DNA from: Floridanema aerugineum
GTDB lineage: Bacteria > Cyanobacteriota > Cyanobacteriia > Cyanobacteriales > Aerosakkonemataceae
Assembly (NCBI RefSeq): GCF_041929345.1
Contig: NZ_JBHFNQ010000219.1
Span: 1-64,000 of the forward strand
Reading direction: 5' to 3'
Length of the DNA: 64,000 nt
Position 1 is the first letter of the stretch; the number at the start of each line of letters is the position of its first letter. The notes beneath the pieces were generated by a model. It made no database searches and was not told the origin of the DNA. It saw only the letters and a list, made by a program, of their open reading frames with translations. Positions 1 through 8,540 of the stretch are shown here, in pieces. The translations under genes were made by a program, and so were the position numbers.

Positions 1-1211
1 GTCCGTTGCGGTGTCCTTGCCACAGTTCGGGTTGGCTGTTGAGTCCGTTGCGGTGTCCTTGCCACAGTTCGGGTTGGCTGTTGAGTCCGTTGCGGTGTCC
101 TTGCCACAGTTCGGGACGGATGTTGAGTCCGTTGCGGTGTCCTTGCCACAGTTCGGGTTGGTTGTTGAGCCCGTTGCGGTGTCCTTGCCACAGTTCGGGT
201 TGGTTGTTGAGCCCGTTGCGGTGCCTGTGCCACAGTTCGGGTTGGTTGTTGAGCCCGTTGCGGTGTCCTTGCCACAGTTCGGGACGGATGTTGAGCCCGT
301 TGCGGTGCCTGTGCCACAGTTCGGGTTGGTTGTTGAGCCCGTTGCGGTGTCCTTGCCACAGTTCGGGTTGGTTGTTGAGTCCGTTGCGGTGTCCTTGCCA
401 CAGTTCGGGTTGGCTGTTGAGCCCGTTGCGGTGCCTGTGCCACCTGAGTAGGTTGAGTTTGGCCAGTGGTGCGTGTGGCTGGAGTTCTTACTCTTGGTTG
501 TTGTCTAGTCCCAGTTATGCCAGGGCTAGCAGGAACACGAAGTACTGGTGCTTGGGGTATTCTGCTCGGTGTTGTGGTTGTACCACGCCCTGCTGTTTGT
601 TGGGGAGTCGCTCTCGAGGGAATATTAACTACTGGTGGTTGTGCTTCCGGCACTCCTCCCACTGTAGGAACGTTCCTTGCTGTAGGTGCAGTAGTGGTAC
701 TAGGAATGCTAACTACTGGTGGTTGTGCTTCTGGCACTCCTCCCACTGTAGGAATAGATCTATTTGGTGATTGAGTAGGAGTTCTATTAGCAGTATTTGG
801 GGTTGGCTGCTGTGGATTTAATTCTAAAGGTGGCAACCCAAAAGGATCTCTGTTAGCTTTATCTATTTGTGTTTGTACTTGTGTTGCCCGCTGATTTGGG
901 TCTGTTGGTGGTATTAATTCTGCTGGTGCAGTAACAATAACATTTGGTGCTGGTTTGGGCGCAGTCGCCCCAGGCGTAGGTGTGGGTTTTTGTTTCGGAT
1001 CAACCATTGGACTGGAAAATGGTTGAGTCGGTGATTGCTGCGCTGTTGGTTCAGTGGCAGGCGTGGTAGCAGCGGGTGTGGTAGCAGCGGGTGCGGTAGC
1101 AACGGGTGTGGTAGGTGAAGGAGAAGTGGCGGTTTCATTTTCTTTGCCACCGCATCCACCCATTAGAATAGCCAGTGTCCCAAATAAGGCAATAAATGAT
1201 AATTGACGCAT
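1..1211 (-). CDS. Proline/threonine-rich repeat lipoprotein, 3' end beyond window
   Basis: The frame opens with ATG at 1211 and stays open to the left edge (at least 403 codons), so the C-terminus is outside the window. The N-terminus (MRQLSFIALFGTLAILMGGCGG) is a lipoprotein signal with a lipobox-like LMGGC, so the protein is probably anchored to a membrane by a lipidated Cys20. It continues as a low-complexity Pro/Thr/Ala segment, a short folded-looking stretch (about residues 115-145, with ATQVQTQIDKANRDPFGLP), two copies of a PTVGGVPEAQPPVV motif, and at least ten tandem 14-residue repeats of the type QQPTRTVARTPQRA. Function is unknown. The basic, extended repeat tail would suit a cell-envelope spacer or a polyanion-binding segment (inference). 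The plus-strand open frames here are antisense shadows of this gene. Confidence 0.8.
   Translation of the reverse strand, partial: MRQLSFIALFGTLAILMGGCGGKENETATSPSPTTPVATAPAATTPAATTPATEPTAQQSPTQPFSSPMVDPKQKPTPTPGATAPKPAPNVIVTAPAELIPPTDPNQRATQVQTQIDKANRDPFGLPPLELNPQQPTPNTANRTPTQSPNRSIPTVGGVPEAQPPVVSIPSTTTAPTARNVPTVGGVPEAQPPVVNIPSRATPQQTAGRGTTTTPSRIPQAPVLRVPASPGITGTRQQPRVRTPATRTTGQTQPTQVAQAPQRAQQPTRTVARTPQRTQQPTRTVARTPQRAQQPTRTVAQAPQRAQHPSRTVARTPQRAQQPTRTVAQAPQRAQQPTRTVARTPQRAQQPTRTVARTPQRTQHPSRTVARTPQRTQQPTRTVARTPQRTQQPTRTVARTPQR
14..433. repeat. 42-bp tandem repeat, ten units, continuing off the left edge
   Basis: Ten consecutive 42-bp units encode 14-residue repeats on the minus strand. Units differ at a few positions: gttggctgttga, gttggttgttga and gacggatgttga variants at one end, and tccttg versus cctgtg at the other. 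Variants are interspersed rather than graded, which suggests unit shuffling by recombination or slippage. The 42-bp length keeps the reading frame. Confidence 0.95.
626..754. repeat. Pair of 45-bp direct repeats in the lipoprotein gene
   Basis: Two nearly identical 45-bp stretches (626-670 and 710-754) each encode PTVGGVPEAQPPVV on the minus strand. They are offset by 84 bp, exactly twice the 42-bp period of the neighbouring array, so the gene has expanded at two scales. Confidence 0.85.
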
Positions 1212-1535
1212 TGCCTGTCTCCCAAAAAGTTTTTTAGCCTCCACTATCAATGTCTATTTTTTCTATTGGACATTTAGTGATTGCTCAGTACTGTTATATA
1301 TTAAACTGCAATTCTCAAAGTATAGCGGGACTAGTGACTACAATTTGAGTCTTTACATCTTGGTTGCAGTTAAATTTTTGTTTCAACTTCTCTGGAAAAA
1401 GAGTAATTTTGTATTTGTCTATATCTCTATGCAGGAAATCAGCAGATACACCGTGACTTGTTAAATTTATTTTATTGAAACTCCCTGCTGAGTAAATGAG
1501 CAGTAAATTAAATGAAAAAATTTTCAGTCGGAATT
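1212..1535. other. Intergenic region between sigF and the lipoprotein gene
   Basis: 324 bp upstream of the minus-strand lipoprotein gene and downstream of sigF. It is AT-rich. I see no ORF, convincing hairpin or RNA gene. The lipoprotein promoter must lie here, or transcription reads through from sigF. Confidence 0.6.
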
Positions 1536-2312
1536 TTAATCGTTACTTCCTGCCATCAACTGCTTGAGGACATCCAATCCTTTTTTCACCCGCCGAGAGA
1601 CAGTCACTACGCTAATGTCTAAGCGTTGTGCTACTTCTTTTTGGGTTAGGTCTTGGAAGAAAACGAATTCTAAAATTTCGCGAGTTCGTTCTTCTAATTT
1701 GACTAAAGCTTGTTGTAGGCGAATTTGATCTTCTTGGGCTAACTGAAAACTGCGGTAATGAGGATCGGGGACGAGTTCTGCTAAAGGTCGAGATCCGTCT
1801 TCGTCATCTCCTACTGGTATATCTAGACTTATGGGGGCGCGATTTTGACAAGCTAATTTAATTTCTTGCCATTCTTCTGAAGGAATTTTTAAGGCAGCTG
1901 CAACTTCTGCGTCTGTTGGTTGGCGGTGCAGTTGGCTTTGTAATTCTCTGGTGGCTGCTATTCCTTGTCTTTGCAGTGTGAGCCAGCGCCGGGGAATGCG
2001 GACTGAGGAGCCTCGATCTCTGAGGTAGTGTTGAATTTCGCCTCTAATGTAGGGGAGAGCAAAAGAGCTAAAGGCGTTGCCTTTGCAGATTTCAAATCGC
2101 TCGATCGCTCTAATTAATCCTAAGCAGCCTACCTGAAGCAAGTCTTCATAGCTTTCTGTACATTGATTGCTCCAGTAGTGCGCTTCCTTTCTTACTAAGC
2201 CGAAGTTCAGATTTACCAACTGATTACGAGTGGTGGCAGAGCCAGTTTTTCGGTATTCTTGCAGCAATTGCAAGCTATCATTTTTTAAATCGTGAGACAG
2301 ATTGGTAGGCAT
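1536..2312 (-). CDS. sigF: RNA polymerase sigma factor, SigF type (group 3)
   Basis: A 258-residue sigma-70 family protein. Region 2 is at about 40-112 (EDLLQVGCLGLIRAIERF, then AFSSFALPYIRGEIQHYLRD), region 3 at about 113-190, and region 4 ends in the helix-turn-helix LTQKEVAQRLDISVVTVSRRV. Length and layout fit the cyanobacterial SigF/SigB-like group 3 factors; in Synechocystis SigF is required for type IV pilus formation and motility. A gene order with psbO directly upstream on the same strand is, from memory, also seen in Nostoc. The ATG at 2312 starts at the natural N-terminus of the family. A pilin gene lies 9 kb away (10861-11400) and could be a target (inference). Confidence 0.85.
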   Translation of the reverse strand: MPTNLSHDLKNDSLQLLQEYRKTGSATTRNQLVNLNFGLVRKEAHYWSNQCTESYEDLLQVGCLGLIRAIERFEICKGNAFSSFALPYIRGEIQHYLRDRGSSVRIPRRWLTLQRQGIAATRELQSQLHRQPTDAEVAAALKIPSEEWQEIKLACQNRAPISLDIPVGDDEDGSRPLAELVPDPHYRSFQLAQEDQIRLQQALVKLEERTREILEFVFFQDLTQKEVAQRLDISVVTVSRRVKKGLDVLKQLMAGSND

Positions 2313-2841
2313 AGCGGCGTAATGGGGGTAGGTAGGCTGTACCAGGGTTATTTTCGATTCAGTTTTATCACTTTGGCAGTCTGGTGGGCTGTGATCTGCA
2401 ACAACATAAGTTATTGGGTAATGATTATGTTTTGCTGATTTGCTTAAGTAGACTGGAAATAGAACTGAACCTAACCAAAACTTTGTTAATTTATCACATT
2501 ATTTGGCAGTGAGTATTACCCAACAGAAGGGTGCTGCTCTACCTGGTGCGAAGTTATATCTTTACCTTAGTCACCGACTATATACTCCAACAACCCCATA
2601 TTTACGGAAGTTTTGATTTAATTGAAACAATCGATGTGGTGAGAAATTTTGATTACTTAATTTAGTAAGTGCAGTCGGACGATCGCGTTACGTATTTCTA
2701 AGTAGAAGCGGGATAATCATCAGCAAGATTTCATGGTTTTGGTTCCTGCTGGCGATTTTACCCCGCTCCCACTCTCGTTCATTGATAGCGTCTGCTGTTT
2801 TACTTTGACGATTTTAAGCTCTGTTGAGCCATTCTCTGGAC
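2313..2841. other. Intergenic region upstream of sigF
   Basis: 529 bp between the psbO stop and the sigF start. The plus-strand open frames at 2733-3042 are shadows of psbO. A 9-bp inverted pair TTGGGTAAT/ATTACCCAA lies roughly 90 bp apart (near 2415 and 2515), too far apart to be a simple operator. No clear promoter consensus or RNA gene seen. Confidence 0.5.
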
Positions 2842-3669
2842 TTATGCCTGGGATTCAACTCTGGCGTAAAATACGCCCCGAATTTTCACTTCTTTGGGTT
2901 CAGAGGCTCCCAAATCGGTATCCGAGGGCTGTTCGCTCTCAAATGTACCAGCAATTTCACCAGTACGGCTGTCCACTTTGGCTACTCGGAGGGAAATTTT
3001 TCCTTTGCCTGTTTCGGCGCGTTTGATGTTAGCACGGGCTAGTTCTTCCCGATCGGCTTGGGAGGGAATTGCCACCGCGCTATCATAACCAGTAGCTTCA
3101 CCACGAGCTTTCGGGTCTAGGAAGGCAGCAGACCGATAGGAAGGAACCTTAAATTGGCCTTCAAAGTCGGTGGAAGTGTTGATGCTTTCCGATCCGGGCT
3201 GGGATGTTGCTACTAAGTTCTTAATGGTGAATAGGAAAGGTACTCTTTCGCCACCAGGTAACTGAACGGTAATGGCTTGGAAATCTAAGCCATCTTCTTC
3301 AATGAAGGTCAAGCTACTGTCAGAGTTAATCTTCAGTTTGCCTTGTACTTGGTCAATGCTGGAGGTGTAACGAGTCAGTAGTTTGCCGGGAACGAATTCT
3401 GCTTGTTGGCGTTTGTTAACTGGTTCTTCTTTAACAAAGAAAGTGGTGGGTTGTAAGCACAATCCCTTAATTGCGTATGACTCACCGGATTTAAGTGCGA
3501 TCGATCCACGAGTTGTTTCTTCTAACTGTGGACAGTTATTAGCTAAACCAGTGCCTTTAATTTGATCGTATGTCAGTTGCTCGGTAGCTGTTGCAGGGCC
3601 GTCGCTACAAGCAGTTAGCACGCATAAGCATAATGCTAGGAGTGCAACGATAAAACCGCGATACCTCAT
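2842..3669 (-). CDS. psbO: Photosystem II manganese-stabilising protein PsbO
   Basis: Extrinsic 33-kDa subunit that stabilises the Mn4CaO5 cluster on the lumenal side of photosystem II. Identity rests on the family signature LTYDQIKGTGLANNCPQL, the conserved Cys pair (C46 and C71) and the C-terminal KEVKIRGVFYARVE. The ATG at 3669 is preferred over an in-frame TTG two codons upstream because AGAGG sits about 8 nt before it. From this start the protein has 275 residues. Its N-terminus ends in LTAC, a good lipobox, so the mature protein may be lipidated at Cys21 and not simply secreted. sigF follows downstream on the same strand. Confidence 0.95.
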   Translation of the reverse strand: MRYRGFIVALLALCLCVLTACSDGPATATEQLTYDQIKGTGLANNCPQLEETTRGSIALKSGESYAIKGLCLQPTTFFVKEEPVNKRQQAEFVPGKLLTRYTSSIDQVQGKLKINSDSSLTFIEEDGLDFQAITVQLPGGERVPFLFTIKNLVATSQPGSESINTSTDFEGQFKVPSYRSAAFLDPKARGEATGYDSAVAIPSQADREELARANIKRAETGKGKISLRVAKVDSRTGEIAGTFESEQPSDTDLGASEPKEVKIRGVFYARVESQA

Positions 3670-4323
3670 GGTCAACCTCTGTACCTAACCTCAATCTCTA
3701 CTTAAACTCAAATGTGAAAATTATTGCCACTGCCGTCAAACATCAAGCCATTTGACTTAGGCAAATGCCAGCTCTGGCTTTGATACCTTGAGTCGGGGGT
3801 AGTCGGCTTGACTATTCTCCCTCGAAAAGGAAACCTTTTGAACTGTTGCCCTGTTTTAGGCTAGATTCATTAGATCTTTTATTGGCTCGGCTAAATCTCA
3901 TACAGCATTTTACAGAATAATGTGCTCACTCCCACTGTTAAATTAACTATTAATTGATCTTGGCTAGTTTGTGTTACGTGGTAGCTGGGACGAGCGGCAG
4001 AAAAAACTTTTACCAATTGTTTCTGGCTTTGAAAGATTAACCTGAATATATTACGATTGATTAAGTGATGGTTATTTTTACTAATTATGTGCTTTTAGCT
4101 TGACTAACTAGTGCGGTGTGGTAGAAATAACTATACAGTAAAAAAGCTTTGTGTTAGCTTGATTTGCCGGAAGCCTGGGAGCCTTGAATCTGTAAGGATG
4201 GCTGTCGCTCAGGGAAAAAGTAAGATCTAAAATCGGATGACATAATTGGATTGTTAGGTGACAAATGATTAAATATTGCGCTAAAACATTTTATTGATAG
4301 GAAATAAGGGAGATTGTTTACCG
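3670..4323. other. Divergent intergenic region, psbO / MORN gene
   Basis: 654 bp between two divergently transcribed genes. It should hold the psbO promoter and long leader. Small palindromes are visible (CATTTG/CAAATG at 3750-3768 and GCCAG/CTGGC at 3768-3779), without a recognised riboswitch. No ORF is supported. Confidence 0.5.
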
Positions 4324-5043
4324 ATGTTTAGCCCAATTCAGAAGTTAGGAATCCTAGTATTAGCGGCTTCTAGTTTGGGAATCATTACTAATATAATGAA
4401 ACCCATGCCATCCTTTGGTCAAGTTGTGATCAAATTTGCGGATGGCACTTACTGTGAAGGAGCATTTCAAGGCGATCGGCTCAACGGTAAAGGGGTTTGC
4501 TCGTATAAGGATAAAGGTTCTTACAGAGGACAGTTTCGTGATGGTCAGCCGAATGGAATAGGTGTATTTATATTTAAGGAAGGCGATCGCTACCAAGGGC
4601 AATTTGTTAACGGTCAACCAAATGGTTATGGGGAATTCGTATTCAAAGATGATAACCGTTATCAAGGAGAATTTCGCAATGGTCAGCCAAATGGTAGGGG
4701 TACATTTATTTTTACGAATGGCGATCGCTACCAAGGGCAATTTCGCAATGGACAATTTCACGGTACGGGAGTATTTACTTATGCCAATGGCGATCGCTAC
4801 CAAGGACGTTTCGTGACTGGTCAAATTCTTGGTGGTGGCGTATTTACCAGTAGCGACGGTACACGCTGTCAAGGAGAATTTTTTAATAATGATTTAGATG
4901 GCAGAGGAGTTTGTGTCGATAATAAAGGTAATCGTTATCGCGGTGAACTTCGTAATGCTTTACCTCACGGCAGAGGTAACATTGTGTTTGCTGATGGACG
5001 CAGTTTTTCTGGACAATTCCGCAATGGTGAACCACTTCGGTAA
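4324..5043 (+). CDS. Secreted MORN-repeat protein
   Basis: A 239-residue protein with an N-terminal hydrophobic signal (about residues 7-32), then nine 23-residue MORN repeats of the pattern DRYQGQFRNGQPNGxGxF. MORN arrays form extended beta sheets that bind lipids or proteins; in cyanobacteria the exact role is unknown. The ATG at 4324 is chosen over an upstream TTG (4294) because AGGGAG precedes it and it starts directly before the signal peptide. Three repeats contain a HIP1 octamer at the same position of the unit (4583, 4721, 4790). It is followed convergently by 5086-5904. Confidence 0.8.
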   Translation: MFSPIQKLGILVLAASSLGIITNIMKPMPSFGQVVIKFADGTYCEGAFQGDRLNGKGVCSYKDKGSYRGQFRDGQPNGIGVFIFKEGDRYQGQFVNGQPNGYGEFVFKDDNRYQGEFRNGQPNGRGTFIFTNGDRYQGQFRNGQFHGTGVFTYANGDRYQGRFVTGQILGGGVFTSSDGTRCQGEFFNNDLDGRGVCVDNKGNRYRGELRNALPHGRGNIVFADGRSFSGQFRNGEPLR

Positions 5044-5085
5044 ACTAAATTGAAGCTAGAAGGAGCCTTAGTTTTTAATTCGTAA

Positions 5086-5904
5086 CTAGTTTAATTTGGA
5101 CTTTGGTAGTTTTACGCTTATGGCTCCTTTTGGTGAAATAATTACTTTTCCTCCCTGTCTCTCTATTCTATCTATTACTTGCTTGCGAGTACGTTCGTCA
5201 TTAGCATTTAACGCATTGACTAATACCATTGCCCAAGCCCCTTCTTGAGCTAATGTCAGATCGGGATCGTCGGCTAAAAATTCAGCAGTTCTTCGAGAAA
5301 TAGAAGCAATATTTTGACTTTCCTCATCGGAATGTTGACTCGCCCATTCTGCTGCCGTTGCAAAGGATTTTTGTGCTCTTTTAGTGTCTCCTAAAAATAA
5401 TAGCTCATCAATTCCTTTATAGCGCCAGACATAATAAGATCCAGGTTGTTTAGGAGTTAGTGATTCTAACCCTTTTTCCATTAAAGAAATAGTTTTTTCT
5501 GGTTCTCCAGCAAATAGAGAAACACTGGTAGATAAAAGTAGATATGATTGCAAAAAGTGGGGATCGCGGTCTACAATAATCTCAAAGTACTCTGGGCTTA
5601 ATTCGTATCCTGTGCGATCGCGGGCGACATCATCTCCGAAATATTGGATAAAACTCAGCAATACCCAATCAGCTATTAAGTTACTAAATCCCAACGAAGG
5701 TATTTTTTGGATTAACTCAAGTCGGAGTTTTTCTGCTGCTACCTCTCTTCTCAATTCTTCGATCGGTGCAGTTTTTGATTTAGTAATTAATTGGTTCAAC
5801 TGAGGTAGTTGCAGCCCTATTAACGCTAACACGCATAGAACGGCTACTAAGGAAGTTACCAGAGAAGGGCCGAATTTCATTCGAGATACACTAAACATAA
5901 ACAT
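5086..5904 (-). CDS. Membrane-anchored helical-repeat protein, unknown function
   Basis: About 272 residues. One hydrophobic segment near the N-terminus (TSLVAVLCVLALIGLQL) is followed by a soluble helical part that reads like TPR units (YFEIIVDRDPHFLQSYLLLSTSVSLFAGEPEKTISLMEKGLE, split here by ordinary loops). It is probably an inner-membrane protein with its bulk outside the cytoplasm. Several starts are possible: TTG 5907, ATG 5904, and ATG 5880 just before the hydrophobic segment. The family is not recognised beyond resemblance to conserved cyanobacterial hypotheticals. Confidence 0.6.
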   Translation of the reverse strand: MFMFSVSRMKFGPSLVTSLVAVLCVLALIGLQLPQLNQLITKSKTAPIEELRREVAAEKLRLELIQKIPSLGFSNLIADWVLLSFIQYFGDDVARDRTGYELSPEYFEIIVDRDPHFLQSYLLLSTSVSLFAGEPEKTISLMEKGLESLTPKQPGSYYVWRYKGIDELLFLGDTKRAQKSFATAAEWASQHSDEESQNIASISRRTAEFLADDPDLTLAQEGAWAMVLVNALNANDERTRKQVIDRIERQGGKVIISPKGAISVKLPKSKLN

Positions 5905-6217
5905 CAATCCACTATTTGTCCGTTAACTTTGAGCAACTCTTTTCTCTGTTAAGTACTTATGTACTATTTTGCAATTAATAAATTTATTTAAATGTCTATA
6001 ATAAGCTGTTACGCATTTAAAAGTCATATTGTAGGGTGCGTCAGAAGGGGATATTTTCCTTTCTAAATAAGGCTTTACCGTCTGACGCACCCTACTCGTT
6101 AATAAGTGATTTAAATGCTCCACAGCTTAGCTAATTGAAGTAAGATATAAATATTGTAACTCTTCTGATGCTCAGGAAGCAATTACAGATATCCTCTTAG
6201 TTAATTATTATCCAATT
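5905..6217. other. Intergenic region with a palindromic element
   Basis: 313 bp between two divergent genes. It is occupied in the middle by a 65-bp hairpin element (6031-6095). The 66-codon minus-strand open frame across it (5923-6123) has no protein features and includes the repeat, so it is not called. Confidence 0.6.
6031..6095. repeat. Palindromic repeat, GTAGGGTGCGTCAGA arms (copy 1)
   Basis: Perfect 15-bp arms GTAGGGTGCGTCAGA (6031-6045) and TCTGACGCACCCTAC (6081-6095) enclose a 35-bp loop. Two more copies with the same arms but unrelated loops occur at 16762 and 25285. Confidence 0.9.
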
Positions 6218-8521
6218 ATGAAATGCAAAATTTGTCAATCAGAAAGTATTCATTTTGCTAATGCGAAAATTCTGGATAAATATAATATTGATTACTTTAA
6301 ATGTCAAAATTGCGGGTTTGTCCAAACAGAAGAACCCTATTGGCTATCAGAAGCATATACCAATGCCATAGCAAGTAGTGATGTAGGCTTAGTCTTCCGC
6401 AACCTCCAGTTTTCTAAGATTACTAGCAACATCATATTTTCTATTTTCGCTCATTCTAGTAAATTCTTAGACTACGGTGGTGGTTATGGCTTGTTTGTCC
6501 GCCTGATGCGAGATGAAGGATTTGATTTTTATTGGTACGATAAATATTGTGATAATATTTTTGCTAAAGGTTTTATAGCTGAATCAGAAGAGGAGAAATA
6601 CGAACTAGTAACCGCTTTTGAGGTATTTGAACATTTCAGCGATCCCTTAACAGAAATTCAAAACCTTTTCCAGTTTTCTCGAAACATATTGTTTAGTACA
6701 GAACTACTACCCGAAAATAATCCTAAGCCTGGTGAATGGTGGTATTATTCTCTACAAGATGGGCAACATATTGCTATCTATACTGTTAAATCTTTAGCTA
6801 TAATTGCTGAACGATTAGGGCTAAATTTCTATTCTAATGGGTTGAATCTACATTTAATCACAGAAAAGCAGATCCCCGAAGTTTTATTTGAAAATTTATC
6901 TTATGCTCCCCCTCCAAATAATAAAAAACCTTCTTTAATTACTAAAGATTACTTGCAGGTCATTGGTAAAACTGAAGAAATTGAACAAGAATTAACGACT
7001 ACAAGCCCGCTTGCGCCACAACAAGAAAAATTTAAAGTAATTATCGATGGAGTATTTTTCCAATCATTTAAAACAGGGATTGCTAGGTTGTGGAAATCTT
7101 TACTAGAAGAGTGGGTAAAAGACGGTTTTTCAGAGAATATTTTGGTACTAGATCGAGGGGGAACTGTACCCAAAATTTCGGGTGTTAATTACCGAAATAT
7201 CCAACTTTACAATTATAGTATGGCAGCTTTCGATCGCGAAATATTACAAAAGATTTGTGACGAAGAAAATGCCGATCTATTTATTTCCACTTACTATACA
7301 ACACCAATTTCCACGCCATCTGTATTTATGGCTTATGATATGATTCCCGAAGTTTTAGGATGGAATCTTAGTGAACCTACTTGGCAAGAAAAACATTTTG
7401 GTGTGCGTCATGGAGTGGCTTATATTACTATTTCCGAAAATACAGCCAGAGATTTAGTGAAGTTCTTTCCAGATATTTCCCCAGAGTCAATTACTGTAGC
7501 TTATTGTGGAATTGATAGCAATTTATTTCCAGCCAGTTCAGAAGAAATTAATAGTTTCAAAACTAAGTACGGAATTACGAAACCCTACTTTTTATTAGTA
7601 GGTGCAAGAAGCGGTTATAAAAACGGTATTTTGTTTTTTCAAGGATTTGACCAACTATATAATAAACATGGATTTGACATTGTTTGTTCCAGTTTCGATC
7701 CGGTATTTGAAGATGAATTTCGTGTCTACACTTCTGGTTGCACTGTCCACAAACTACAATTAAATGATCTGGAATTAAGACTTGCTTATTCTGGTGCTGT
7801 AGCTTTAGCTTTTCCCTCTCAATATGAAGGATTTGGTTTACCTGTTTTAGAGGCGCTTGCTTGTGGTTGTCCGGTGATTACTTGTCCTAATTCTTCTCTT
7901 CCAGAAGTAGCAGGAGAAGCAGCATTGTATGTAAATTATGATGATGTTGAAGGAATGGTAAATGCTTTATGTGATGTGCAGAAACCTGCAATTCGTAACT
8001 TATTAATTGAGCGTGGTTTAGCACAAGCGAAGAAATTTTCTTGGAGAAAGATGGCTGATAAAGTGCGATCGGTTTTAATCAAAACAAGTCTGCTAAACTT
8101 AAAACTAAGAGCAGTTAATCTCATAATTTTCCCAGATTGGTTGCAGTCAGAAGAATCTTTATATTTGGAGTTGGCAGAAGTTATTAAGGTTCTAGGAACT
8201 CATGAAGATAGAAACCAAATTACTCTACTAATCGATACTAGCAATATTTCGGAAAATTCGGAAATAGATGTTAATCTGTTTTTATCTAGTATTGTGATGA
8301 ACTTGCTGATGGAAGAAGATGTAGATATTACTGATGGTTTGGAAATTTCACCTGTCGATCAGCTAGATTCACTGCAATGGGAAGTTTTGTTACCGCGCCT
8401 TCACTCGCGGATTAGGTTAAACAATGAAAATGAAGAGGCGATCGCACAAGCAAAGCTAGAGACTATACCATTAATTCTATTAGATAACCTTACCAATATG
8501 CGATTTATTTCGGAAGCTTAA
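6218..8521 (+). CDS. Zinc ribbon-methyltransferase-GT4 glycosyltransferase fusion
   Basis: 767 residues with four parts. The N-terminus has a CxxC...CxxC zinc ribbon (C3, C6, C29, C32). Next comes a class I SAM methyltransferase with motif I FLDYGGGYG (84-91) and VTAFEVFEHF. Residues about 270-620 are a GT-B retaining glycosyltransferase of family GT4, with the EX7E motif EGFGLPVLE (E537, E545). The last ~125 residues, starting near FPDW (638-641), form a module also found at the end of the 1073-residue protein at 20203-23424. It probably transfers and methylates a sugar in surface glycan assembly. It converges on the GT41 gene. Confidence 0.85.
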   Translation: MKCKICQSESIHFANAKILDKYNIDYFKCQNCGFVQTEEPYWLSEAYTNAIASSDVGLVFRNLQFSKITSNIIFSIFAHSSKFLDYGGGYGLFVRLMRDEGFDFYWYDKYCDNIFAKGFIAESEEEKYELVTAFEVFEHFSDPLTEIQNLFQFSRNILFSTELLPENNPKPGEWWYYSLQDGQHIAIYTVKSLAIIAERLGLNFYSNGLNLHLITEKQIPEVLFENLSYAPPPNNKKPSLITKDYLQVIGKTEEIEQELTTTSPLAPQQEKFKVIIDGVFFQSFKTGIARLWKSLLEEWVKDGFSENILVLDRGGTVPKISGVNYRNIQLYNYSMAAFDREILQKICDEENADLFISTYYTTPISTPSVFMAYDMIPEVLGWNLSEPTWQEKHFGVRHGVAYITISENTARDLVKFFPDISPESITVAYCGIDSNLFPASSEEINSFKTKYGITKPYFLLVGARSGYKNGILFFQGFDQLYNKHGFDIVCSSFDPVFEDEFRVYTSGCTVHKLQLNDLELRLAYSGAVALAFPSQYEGFGLPVLEALACGCPVITCPNSSLPEVAGEAALYVNYDDVEGMVNALCDVQKPAIRNLLIERGLAQAKKFSWRKMADKVRSVLIKTSLLNLKLRAVNLIIFPDWLQSEESLYLELAEVIKVLGTHEDRNQITLLIDTSNISENSEIDVNLFLSSIVMNLLMEEDVDITDGLEISPVDQLDSLQWEVLLPRLHSRIRLNNENEEAIAQAKLETIPLILLDNLTNMRFISEA

Positions 8522-8540
8522 ATCAGCAGCAGTCAACTGA

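Noticed and set aside
1..450. The 42-bp repeats looked like a CRISPR array or like plus-strand genes.
   Set aside because: There are no unique spacers, the repeats run head to tail, and the minus frame continues into a lipoprotein with a signal peptide. The plus frames are antisense.
914..1159. 81-codon minus-strand open frame rich in Pro/Leu.
   Set aside because: It lies within the longer minus frame of the lipoprotein gene in another phase, and has low-complexity composition only.
2733..3042. Plus-strand open frames at the psbO 3' end.
   Set aside because: They are shadows of psbO and its downstream region.
4140..4260. Possible riboswitch or structured RNA upstream of the MORN gene.
   Set aside because: Short G/C-rich stretch (ccggaagcctgggagcc) without a recognisable family fold.
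5923..6123. 66-codon minus-strand open frame.
   Set aside because: It spans a palindromic repeat and has no domain or start signal.
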